Assembly (NCBI GenBank): GCA_963846565.1
Contig: CAWJWL010000005.1
Location: 992,001 to 1,056,000, forward strand
Reading direction: 5' to 3'
DNA: 64,000 bases
DNA from: WHSW01 sp963846565
Lineage (GTDB): Bacteria; Actinomycetota; Thermoleophilia; Solirubrobacterales; 70-9
The position numbers and the translations under genes were made by a program. Shown piece by piece: positions 51,117 through 58,340 of this stretch. Under the pieces are notes generated by a model. That model searched no databases. It had not been told where the DNA came from and saw nothing but the letters and a program-made list of their open reading frames with translations. Position 1 is the first letter of the stretch. The number at the start of each line of letters is the position of its first letter.

Positions 51117-52388
51117 GTGCTCCAGACGATCATCAACGCCCTCGCGGTTCCGGAGATCCGGAGGAAGATCGGGTTCACGCTGGCGATGCTGGCGCTCTAC
51201 CGGCTCGGCGCCTACATCCCGGCGCCCGGCGTCGACATCGACGCGGTCGAGTCGATCGAGGACAACTTCACCGGCAACAACGTCCTCGGCTTCCTCAACC
51301 TGTTCTCGGGCGGATCGCTACAGCGGCTGTCGCTGTTCGCGCTCGGGATCATGCCGTACATCACCGCCTCGATCATCCTGCAGCTGCTGACTGTGGTGGT
51401 GCCTTCGCTCGAGCGCTTGCAGAAGGAAGGCGAGGTCGGTCAGCAGAAGATCACCCAGTACACGCGCTACCTGACCGTAGGGCTCGCGTTCGGCCAGTCG
51501 ATCGGTTACGTCTTCCTCTTCGAGAGTTTCGTGGGCGCGGACGGCGTCAGCGTCGTCGGCACCCTGACCTTCTCGAAGATCTTCATCATCGTCATGTCGC
51601 TGACCGCCGGCTGCACGCTCCTGATGTGGCTCGGTGAGCTGATCACTCAGCGCGGCGTCGGCAACGGGATCAGCCTCATGATCTTCGCCTCGATCGCCGC
51701 GGGCATCGGCCCGGGGATCACCAAGTGGTGGACCAACCCGGATCAGGTCTTCGTCGTGATGATGCCCTTCGTCGCCCTGGCGGTGATCGTCGGCATCGTC
51801 TTCGTCCAGGAGGGCCAGCGCCGGATCCCCGTCCAGTACGCCAAGCGGGTCGTCGGCCGTCGAATGACTACGGGTGGCTCGACCTACCTGCCGCTGCGGG
51901 TGAACATGGCGGGGGTGATCCCGGTCATCTTCGCGGCCTCGATCATGGCCTTCCCACCGACGATCGGCCAGCTACTCAATACCGAGGCCGCGCTTGCGTT
52001 CGCCGACTTCTTCAGCCCCTCGGGCTGGGCCTACATCGTGGGCGAGGTCTTCTTCATCATCATCTTCACCTACTTCTATACGGCCGTCACCTTCAACCCG
52101 GTGGACCAGGCCGACAACCTGAAGAAGTACGGCGGCTTCATTCCCGGCGTCAGGCCCGGACGACCTACCGCCGAATACCTGGACCGGATCCTCTCCAGGC
52201 TGACCTTCCCCGGAGCCCTCTACCTGGGCGCGGTCGCAGCCCTGCCGACGATCCTGATCGCCCAGACGTCCGCGAACTTCTTCTTCGGTGGCACCTCGAT
52301 CCTGATCGTCGTCGGCGTGGCTCTCGACACCGTCAAGCAGCTCGAGGCGCAGCTGATGATGCGCAACTACGAGGGCTTCCTGAAGTAG
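51117..52388 (+). CDS. secY: preprotein translocase channel subunit SecY
   Basis: 423 residues with about ten membrane helices, the usual number. N-terminus LAMLALYRLGAYIPAPGVD, plug region around NLFSGGSLQRLSLFALGIMPYI, and the cytoplasmic C-loops that contact SecA and the ribosome (PVQYAKRVVGRRMTTGG; GFIPGVRPGRPTAEYLDRI). Starts at GTG 77 bases after rplO. It forms the Sec channel for the signal-peptide proteins seen in this window. Confidence 0.97.
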   Translation: MLQTIINALAVPEIRRKIGFTLAMLALYRLGAYIPAPGVDIDAVESIEDNFTGNNVLGFLNLFSGGSLQRLSLFALGIMPYITASIILQLLTVVVPSLERLQKEGEVGQQKITQYTRYLTVGLAFGQSIGYVFLFESFVGADGVSVVGTLTFSKIFIIVMSLTAGCTLLMWLGELITQRGVGNGISLMIFASIAAGIGPGITKWWTNPDQVFVVMMPFVALAVIVGIVFVQEGQRRIPVQYAKRVVGRRMTTGGSTYLPLRVNMAGVIPVIFAASIMAFPPTIGQLLNTEAALAFADFFSPSGWAYIVGEVFFIIIFTYFYTAVTFNPVDQADNLKKYGGFIPGVRPGRPTAEYLDRILSRLTFPGALYLGAVAALPTILIAQTSANFFFGGTSILIVVGVALDTVKQLEAQLMMRNYEGFLK

Positions 52389-52422
52389 GTCCCGGCCGCG
52401 CGCTTCGTCGCCCCCGACCCTC

Positions 52423-52428
52423 TACGCT
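52423..52428 (+). promoter_or_regulatory. -10-like TACGCT before adk
   Basis: TACGCT lies nine bases before the adk GTG, giving a possible leaderless or near-leaderless transcript in addition to readthrough from the spc operon. No -35 box is evident. Confidence 0.35.
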
Positions 52429-52437
52429 CTCGTCCCC

Positions 52438-53109
52438 GTGTCGGAGCTGAATCTCATACTTCTCGGGCCTCCGGGCTCGGGCAAGGGCACCCAGGGGGAG
52501 ACCTTGCAGACCGAGCTCGAGCTGCCCTATTTCGCCACCGGCGACATCCTCCGCGCCGCGGTCCGGGAAGGCACCGAGATCGGCACGCAGGCGAAGGAGT
52601 ACATGGACCGCGGCGACCTCGTTCCCGATGATGTCATCGTCGGCGTGATCGCTGAGCGGATCGACGAGCCCGAGGCCGAGGACGGGTTCATCCTCGACGG
52701 CTTCCCGCGCACCGTCGGCCAGGCCGAGGCCCTGGGGGAGAAGATGGGCGAGCTCGGGCGCAAGCTCACCGCGGCGATCCTCATCGACGTCCCCGCGGAG
52801 GAGGTCGTCCGGCGTCTCGGCGGCCGGCGCACCTGCCCGAACGGCCACGTCTACCACGTTGAGTTCGACGCCCCGGAGAAGGAGGGCGTCTGCGACGTTT
52901 GCGGCGCCGAGCTCGAGATCCGCGACGACGACAAGCCCGACGTGATCCGCCATCGGCTCGGCCAGTACCAGGAGAAGACCTCCCCGCTGATCGCCTACTA
53001 CGACGACCGCGGTCTGCTCGAGACCGTCAACGGCAGCAAGCCGCCCGCCGAGGTCGGTGAGAACATTCGCGCCCTGCTCGCTACCTTGAGAATGGAGGAG
53101 GAGGCGTAG
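52438..53109 (+). CDS. adk: adenylate kinase
   Basis: 223 residues. P-loop LLGPPGSGKGTQ, AMP-binding YFATGDILRAAV and DGFPRTVGQAEAL are canonical. The LID is of the long, zinc-type form: CPNGH... and CDVCG flank it, though the first pair is Cys-His rather than Cys-Cys. It interconverts ATP, AMP and ADP in the cytoplasm. GTG start; downstream map is five bases away. The secY-adk-map order is typical of Gram-positive spc operons. Confidence 0.96.
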   Translation: MSELNLILLGPPGSGKGTQGETLQTELELPYFATGDILRAAVREGTEIGTQAKEYMDRGDLVPDDVIVGVIAERIDEPEAEDGFILDGFPRTVGQAEALGEKMGELGRKLTAAILIDVPAEEVVRRLGGRRTCPNGHVYHVEFDAPEKEGVCDVCGAELEIRDDDKPDVIRHRLGQYQEKTSPLIAYYDDRGLLETVNGSKPPAEVGENIRALLATLRMEEEA

Positions 53110-53114
53110 GGCTG

Positions 53115-53885
53115 ATGTTTCGCGGCGGGATCATTCTCAAGACCCGGGAGCAGATCGAGCAGATGGCCGCGGCCGGACGCGTGCAGGCGCGCTGCCTGCA
53201 GATGCTGCGGGGGAAGTGCCGGCCTGGGGTCACCACGGCCGAGCTCGACCTCGCCGCGGAGCGTTTCATCGCCTCCCAGGACGCGACCCCCTCGTTCCTC
53301 GGCTACCGCGGTTTCCCCGGCTCGATCTGCGCCTCGCCGAACTCCATGGTGGTCCACGGGATCCCGGGCCCCTACGAGCTCGCCCGCGGCGACATCCTCT
53401 CGATCGACGTCGGCGTGACCAAGGACGGCTGGGTCGCAGACGCGGCGCTGACTGTGCCGATCGGCGAGGTCGATCCGGTGGCGGCGAAGCTGATGAAGAC
53501 GACCGAGGCCGCGCTCCACTCCGGGGTCGAGAAGGCGCGCCCGGGCAACCACCTCGGCGACGTTTCCCACGCGATCCAGAAGCGGGTCGAGCAGGACAAC
53601 CTCTCGATCATCCGCTCGCTGGTCGGCCACGGCGTCGGGCGCGACATGCACGAGGACCCGCAGGTCCCGAACTTCGGCGAACCCGGCCGTGGCCCCGAGC
53701 TCGAGCCAGGGATGGTCATCGCAATCGAGCCGATGGTCAATGCCGGCTCGGCAGACGTCCGCCTCGGCGACGACAACTGGGCCGTCTACTCGGCGGACGG
53801 CTCGCTCGCGGCGCACTTCGAGTTCACGGTCGCCGTCACCGAGGACGGCCCAAGAATCCTCACCCCCTGGCACCTCGAAAACTAG
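53115..53885 (+). CDS. map: type I methionine aminopeptidase
   Basis: 256 residues. The dinuclear metal site is complete: SIDVGVTKDGWVADAALT (two Asp), GHGVGRDMHEDP (His), IAIEPMVN (Glu) and FEFTVAVTEDG (Glu). It removes the initiator methionine from new proteins at the ribosome. GAGGAGG precedes the ATG at some distance. infA, which normally follows map, is not here. Confidence 0.97.
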   Translation: MFRGGIILKTREQIEQMAAAGRVQARCLQMLRGKCRPGVTTAELDLAAERFIASQDATPSFLGYRGFPGSICASPNSMVVHGIPGPYELARGDILSIDVGVTKDGWVADAALTVPIGEVDPVAAKLMKTTEAALHSGVEKARPGNHLGDVSHAIQKRVEQDNLSIIRSLVGHGVGRDMHEDPQVPNFGEPGRGPELEPGMVIAIEPMVNAGSADVRLGDDNWAVYSADGSLAAHFEFTVAVTEDGPRILTPWHLEN

Positions 53886-53899
53886 TCGAGTCACTGCTG

Positions 53900-53939
53900 A
53901 CCCGGCCGCCCCCGGAGGCGAAGCCGAGGAGGCGGGCGG
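53900..53939. repeat. ~40-base repeat, copy 2 (between map and the TPR-like gene)
   Basis: Nearly identical to 42312-42352 in rplD. The outer CCGCCC and GGGCGG can pair and an inner GGC-GAA-GCC forms a small hairpin, so in this convergent gap the element may act as a bidirectional terminator as well as a short interspersed repeat. Confidence 0.6.
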
Positions 53940-53953
53940 AACGTTATTGATTC

Positions 53954-54433
53954 TCAGGCGGCGCCCTCGCGGATCCCTCGCTCGAGTTCCTCGATCCGGG
54001 CGCGTAGCCTCGTCATCCCGCGTGCGCCGGCGCATTCGCGCGCCTCCTCGAGCATCGCCCAGCAACGATCGGCGTCGCCGGGATGGTTGCGGGTGTAGAG
54101 GGCGCGGGCGCAGTCGTGCGCCGCGTGCGCGATCACCTCGGTCGCGCTTGCGAGTCGCCCCGCCTCGATCGCAGCGCCGAAGTGCTCGACCGCCTCGTCG
54201 ACGCGCCCGGCGGCCTCACAGCGGCGGCCGGCGGCGAGCTCGAGCAGGGCGTCGTCGCGGTCGGTCGAGGGGTCGAGGAGGACGCCGATCAGGTCGTCGT
54301 CGATGACGCCCTCGCCGACGAAGAGGCCGGCGAGCGCCGTGTACGCGTCGGCCGGATCGCCCCTTTCGGAAGCAGCCGCGGGCTGGCGATGTGTCACCGA
54401 CCTAAGCCTCTTGAACGCTCCCCCGAGCTCCAT
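53954..54433 (-). CDS. TPR-like helical protein of unknown function
   Basis: 159 residues, mostly alpha-helical with Ala/Glu/Arg spacing typical of tetratricopeptide-like repeats (AGRRCEAAGRVDEAVEHFGAAIEAGRLASA; DCARALYTRNHPGDADRCWAMLEEARE). TAGGCT lies seven bases before the ATG, a leaderless layout. It sits on the opposite strand between map and rpmJ, exactly where infA is expected, and converges with map. Presumably a cytoplasmic protein-interaction protein; no partner can be named. Confidence 0.62.
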   Translation of the reverse strand: MELGGAFKRLRSVTHRQPAAASERGDPADAYTALAGLFVGEGVIDDDLIGVLLDPSTDRDDALLELAAGRRCEAAGRVDEAVEHFGAAIEAGRLASATEVIAHAAHDCARALYTRNHPGDADRCWAMLEEARECAGARGMTRLRARIEELERGIREGAA

Positions 54434-54674
54434 GATGACGAGCCTAAGCCTACCGATGGACGTAGGTTTGTGACGTCTCGCACAGAGCGTCGCCGCGCAT
54501 CCCGCTGCACGGCGGATCGACCTCCGACCGGAAGCGCACCGGCAGGGTGGTTTTCGAAGGCGCCCCTGCTATCTTTCCCTGTCCGGCCAACGCCGGATCC
54601 GTGCGCCCGCGTGCCGATTCATGGGGACGCTGGGCTTTCTCGAGTAATTGTTGGATACGACCGCCGGAGTGGCG
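54434..54674 (+). promoter_or_regulatory. rpmJ leader region
   Basis: Divergent region between the TPR-like gene and rpmJ. TATCTT at 54570-54575, the same box as proposed for rpoB, would give a leader of about 95 bases. The leader contains GTCCGGCCAACGCCGGAT, a small hairpin (CCGGC-CAAC-GCCGG). No infA-like coding sequence is present. Confidence 0.45.
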
Positions 54675-54788
54675 ATGAAGGTACGAGCGTCCGTAAAGCC
54701 GATGTGTGAGCGTTGCCGGGTGATCCGCCGGCGTGGCGTCGTGCTCGTTATCTGCACCAATCCGCGGCATAAGCAGAGGCAGGGCTAG
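54675..54788 (+). CDS. rpmJ: 50S ribosomal protein L36
   Basis: 37 residues: MKVRASVKPMCERCRVIRRR and VICTNPRHKQRQG. The zinc ligands Cys11, Cys14, Cys27 and the following His are all present. The stop is followed at once by the TTG start of rpsM. Confidence 0.96.
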   Translation: MKVRASVKPMCERCRVIRRRGVVLVICTNPRHKQRQG

Positions 54789-55172
54789 TTGGCACGTATT
54801 GCGGGAGTCAACCTCCCACTTAACAAGCGAGCGGAGATCGGGCTGACCTACGTCCACGGTGTCGGTCGTTCGACCGCGAATGAGATTTTGACCAAGGTCG
54901 GCGTGGACCCCAACACCTACGTCAAGGACCTGACCGAAGAGGAAACGGTGAAGCTCCGCGACGCGGTCGAGGACCTCGAGGTCGAGGGTGACCTCCGCCG
55001 CGACCGCTCCCAGAACATCAAGCGCCTCTCCGAGATCGGCGCCTACCGCGGGGTCCGTCATCGCCGCGGGCTGCCGACTCGAGGGCAGCGGACGAAGACC
55101 AACGCGCGTGGTCGCAAGGGCCCGCGCAAGATGAGCGTCGCCGGCAAGAAGAAGCCGCCGTCGAAGAAGTAG
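54789..55172 (+). CDS. rpsM: 30S ribosomal protein S13
   Basis: 127 residues from TTG: ARIAGVNLPLNKRAEIGLTYV, GAYRGVRHRRGLPTRGQRTK and a basic tail that reaches the P-site tRNA. The TTG directly abuts the rpmJ stop, so coupling to rpmJ likely sets the start. Confidence 0.96.
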   Translation: MARIAGVNLPLNKRAEIGLTYVHGVGRSTANEILTKVGVDPNTYVKDLTEEETVKLRDAVEDLEVEGDLRRDRSQNIKRLSEIGAYRGVRHRRGLPTRGQRTKTNARGRKGPRKMSVAGKKKPPSKK

Positions 55173-55182
55173 GAGCCAGCAC

Positions 55183-55581
55183 TTGCCGCAGCCGAAGAAG
55201 GGAAAGGGACGCGCCCGTCGCCGGGTGAAGAAGAACGTCCCCTACGGAGTCGCCCACATCAAGACTTCCTTCAACAACACCATCGTCACGATCACCGACC
55301 CCGAGGGCAACGTCGTCTGCTGGGAGTCGGCCGGCTCTGCGGGCTTCAAGGGCTCGCGCAAGTCGACCCCGTTCGCCGCTCAGGTGACCGCCGACGCCGC
55401 CGCCCGCAAGGGCATGGAGCACGGCGTGGAGCGGGTCGAGGTCCACGCGAAGGGCGCCGGCTCGGGCCGCGACACGGCGATTCGCTCGCTGCAGGCCGCC
55501 GGCATCCAGGTGACCACGGTCAAGGACGTCAGCCCGCAGGCCCACAACGGTTGCCGCCCGAAGAAGCGGCGGAGGCCCTAG
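55183..55581 (+). CDS. rpsK: 30S ribosomal protein S11
   Basis: 132 residues from TTG: GVAHIKTSFNNTIVTITDPEG, and DVSPQAHNGCRPKKRRR, the conserved C-terminus at the platform. Normal length for the family; two bases before rpsD. Confidence 0.97.
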   Translation: MPQPKKGKGRARRRVKKNVPYGVAHIKTSFNNTIVTITDPEGNVVCWESAGSAGFKGSRKSTPFAAQVTADAAARKGMEHGVERVEVHAKGAGSGRDTAIRSLQAAGIQVTTVKDVSPQAHNGCRPKKRRRP

Positions 55582-55583
55582 GC

Positions 55584-56204
55584 ATGGCTCGAGATACCGG
55601 ACCTCAGTGCAAGCAGTGCCGCCGCGAGGGGCAGAAGCTGTTCCTCAAGGGCGAGCGCTGCATGACCGAGAAGTGCGGCGTCGAGCGCCGCTCCTACCCG
55701 CCGGGCGAACACGGCCGCGGCCGGGTGCGTGCCTCGGAGTACCGCAACCAGCTGCGCGAGAAGCAGAAGGCGCGGCGCTTCTACCAGGTGCTCGAGAAGC
55801 AGTTCCGCAACTACTACGAGAAGGCCGCTCGCCAGGAGGGCGTCACCGGTGACAACCTCCTGCGCCTGCTCGAGCGCCGGCTCGACAACGTTCTCGTCCG
55901 CCTCGGCTTTGCCGCATCACGTCGTCAGGCGCGCCAGCTGGTCAACCACGGCCATTGGCTCGTCAACGGGCGCCGGGTGGACGTGGCCAGCTATCAAGTT
56001 CGACCCGACGACGTGATCACGATCAGGCCCGAGACGGGCGCTGCGGACGTCGTCCGCCAGGCGACCGAGCTCACCGCCGCGGTTCCGCCGTGGCTGCAGG
56101 CCGATCACGACGCCCTGACGGCGAAGGTGCTCAAGCTGCCGGACCGCAGCGAGATCATCGCGCCGATTCAGGAGCAGCTCATCGTCGAGCTCTACTCCAA
56201 GTAG
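55584..56204 (+). CDS. rpsD: 30S ribosomal protein S4, zinc-binding form
   Basis: 206 residues from ATG MARDTGPQCKQCRREGQ; a longer frame reaches back into rpsK but has no support. Four cysteines (CKQC and CMTEKC) make the zinc knuckle. The S4 RNA-binding domain LDNVLVRLGFAASRRQARQLVNHGH is intact. An early 16S assembly protein; S4 also represses the alpha operon in some bacteria. Confidence 0.96.
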   Translation: MARDTGPQCKQCRREGQKLFLKGERCMTEKCGVERRSYPPGEHGRGRVRASEYRNQLREKQKARRFYQVLEKQFRNYYEKAARQEGVTGDNLLRLLERRLDNVLVRLGFAASRRQARQLVNHGHWLVNGRRVDVASYQVRPDDVITIRPETGAADVVRQATELTAAVPPWLQADHDALTAKVLKLPDRSEIIAPIQEQLIVELYSK

Positions 56205-56243
56205 TAGAGCCGCCCCCGTGCCCCGACAAGCGAAGAGGAACTC

Positions 56244-57221
56244 ATGACTACCCTGCCCGAATTTCAGATCCCAAAGATTGCCTCGGAGGACGTCGAGGAG
56301 AACCGCGGAACGTTCATCGTCGAGCCCCTCGACAAGGGCTTCGGCTACACGTTCGGCAACTCCCTGCGCCGCGTCCTGCTGAGCTCCCTTGGCGGCGCCG
56401 CGATCAAGAGCGTCCGCATCGAGGGCGTCGCACACGAGTTCTCGACCGTCGCCGGGGTGAAGGAGGATGTCACCGACATCGTCCTCAACCTGAAGGACAT
56501 CGTCGTCCGCATGCACACCGACGCCGATGAGGTCGAGGCGCCACTCGTGGCGACCGGCCCCGGTGAGGTGCGGGCGAAGGACATCGATCTGCCCGCGGGC
56601 GTCGAGATCCTCAACCCCGAGGCGCCGATCGCGACGCTCGAGAAGCGCACCAAGCTCGAGATGTACCTGACGATCGGGCGTGGCCGTGGCTACTCGCCGG
56701 CCGAGGAGAACAAGTCCGAGGATCAGCCGATCGGCGTGATCCCGATCGACTCGATCTTCTCGCCGATCCGCCGTGCCGCCTACAACGTCGACTCCGCCCG
56801 AGTCGGCCAGCGCACGGACTTCGACAAGCTCACGCTCGAGGTCGAGACTGACGGTTCGATCGAGCCCGGCTCGGCGCTTCGCGAAGCGGCCGAGATCCTG
56901 ATCAAGACGATGGCGATCTTCACCGACGCCGACCGGGTCGAGGAGCTCACCGCTCGCGACGCGTTCGAGTCCGCCGGTGACGGCTTCGGCGCCGCGCCGG
57001 GTGCCGGCGGCGCCGCCGAGGGCGACGATCGCCTGATCGAGGAGCTCGAGATCGGCGTCCGCGCCTACAACTGCCTCAAGCGCGCCGGCATCCAGACCGT
57101 CGGCGACCTCGTCCAGCGCTCGGAGTCGGAGCTCAACGCAATTCCGAACTTCGGCAAGCGCTCGACGGACGAGGTCAAGGAAAGCCTGATCCAGCTCGGC
57201 CTCTCGCTCCGCGACGAGTAG
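56244..57221 (+). CDS. rpoA: DNA-directed RNA polymerase alpha subunit
   Basis: 325 residues. The N-terminal assembly domain has FTFGNSLRRVLLSSLGGAA-type sequence and the C-terminal domain (from about residue 255) has LEIGVRAYNCLKRAGIQTVGDLV and NFGKRSTDEVKESL, which binds UP elements and activators. A Gly/Ala/Glu linker joins them. GAGGAA precedes the ATG. Last-but-two gene of the alpha operon. Confidence 0.98.
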   Translation: MTTLPEFQIPKIASEDVEENRGTFIVEPLDKGFGYTFGNSLRRVLLSSLGGAAIKSVRIEGVAHEFSTVAGVKEDVTDIVLNLKDIVVRMHTDADEVEAPLVATGPGEVRAKDIDLPAGVEILNPEAPIATLEKRTKLEMYLTIGRGRGYSPAEENKSEDQPIGVIPIDSIFSPIRRAAYNVDSARVGQRTDFDKLTLEVETDGSIEPGSALREAAEILIKTMAIFTDADRVEELTARDAFESAGDGFGAAPGAGGAAEGDDRLIEELEIGVRAYNCLKRAGIQTVGDLVQRSESELNAIPNFGKRSTDEVKESLIQLGLSLRDE

Positions 57222-57244
57222 CCTCTCCCGCCGGAGTAACGCCG

Positions 57245-57598
57245 ATGCGCCACCAGAAGCAGAGGAACAAGCTCAGCCGCGACAGCGCCCATCGCCGGGC
57301 GCTGCTTCGCAATCTTTGCCGCGACGTGCTCGAGCATGAACGGATCACGACGTCGCAGGCGAAGGCGAAGGCTGTGAAGCCGAAGATCGAGAAGCTGATC
57401 ACGCTCGGCAAGCGCGGCGACCTGCACGCCCGCCGCCAGGCGCTCTCGGAGCTGGGACAGGACAAGTTCCTCGTCCACAAGCTGTTCGAGGAGGTCGCCC
57501 CGCGCTATGCGGAGCGCCCCGGCGGCTACACGCGGATCGTCAAGCTCGGACCGCGCCGCTCGGACTCGACCGAGATGGTCTTCCTCGAACTCGTCTAG
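57245..57598 (+). CDS. rplQ: 50S ribosomal protein L17
   Basis: 117 residues: KLSRDSAHRRALLRNLCRDVLEHERI, KLITLGKRGDLHARRQAL and RPGGYTRIVKLGPRRSD are canonical. It follows rpoA by 23 bases and precedes truA by ten. Confidence 0.97.
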   Translation: MRHQKQRNKLSRDSAHRRALLRNLCRDVLEHERITTSQAKAKAVKPKIEKLITLGKRGDLHARRQALSELGQDKFLVHKLFEEVAPRYAERPGGYTRIVKLGPRRSDSTEMVFLELV

Positions 57599-57608
57599 CC
57601 GGGCCGCC

Positions 57609-58340
57609 GTGGCGACCGCCCGGCTCGACATCGCCTACGTCGGGACTGGGTTCGCCGGCTGGGCGACGCAGCGCGACAAACGCACGGTGCAGGCCGAGCT
57701 CGAAGCCGCGATCGAGCGGATCGTCGGCGAGCCTGTCGACCTCGTCGTCGCCGGCCGCACCGACGCCGGCGTCCACGCGAGCGGCCAGGTGGCGAGCTTC
57801 GAGCACGAGCGCGGGCTACCCGACCGGTTGGCCGTGCGGCTCAACGCGGTGCTTCCCGCCGACGTCGCCGTCAAGGCGGCCGCGCCCGTCCCCGACGGCT
57901 TCAGCGCACGTTTCGACGCGAAGCGGCGCGACTACCGCTACCGCGTCCTGGGGAGCCCGCTGCGCCGCCCGTTCGAGCACGATCGCGCGCTGTGGTGGCG
58001 CCACCCGCTCGACCGAGAGCTGCTCGACGCCTGCGCTCAGGCGATCGTCGGCACGCATGACTTCACCGCCTTCACCCCGACGCAGACCGCGCACCGGCTG
58101 TTCGAGCGCACGATCGACGAGGCGAGCTGGGGGTGGGAGGGAGAGATCGGCAACTTCGACGTCGCCGCGCGCTCGTTCATGCGGGCTCAGATCCGAGTCT
58201 TCGTCGGGACGATGCTCGAGGTGGCGGGAGGCCGGCGCTCGCTCGACGACTTCCGCGCACTGCTCGAGGGCGCGCCGCGGGAGCGTGCCGGCGAGACGGC
58301 GCCGGCCCACGGCCTCTATCTGACCGCGGTCAGCTACTGA
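57609..58340 (+). CDS. truA: tRNA pseudouridine(38-40) synthase
   Basis: 243 residues from the GTG at 57609 (ATARLDIAYVGTGFAGWATQ); the frame extends upstream into rplQ but that part is antiphase noise. The catalytic aspartate is in VAGRTDAGVHASGQVASF, and the C-terminal half has HDFTAFTPT and SFMRAQIRVFVGTMLEVAGGR. It makes pseudouridine in the anticodon arm of several tRNAs. The end overlaps the convergent LuxR gene by eleven bases. Confidence 0.95.
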   Translation: MATARLDIAYVGTGFAGWATQRDKRTVQAELEAAIERIVGEPVDLVVAGRTDAGVHASGQVASFEHERGLPDRLAVRLNAVLPADVAVKAAAPVPDGFSARFDAKRRDYRYRVLGSPLRRPFEHDRALWWRHPLDRELLDACAQAIVGTHDFTAFTPTQTAHRLFERTIDEASWGWEGEIGNFDVAARSFMRAQIRVFVGTMLEVAGGRRSLDDFRALLEGAPRERAGETAPAHGLYLTAVSY

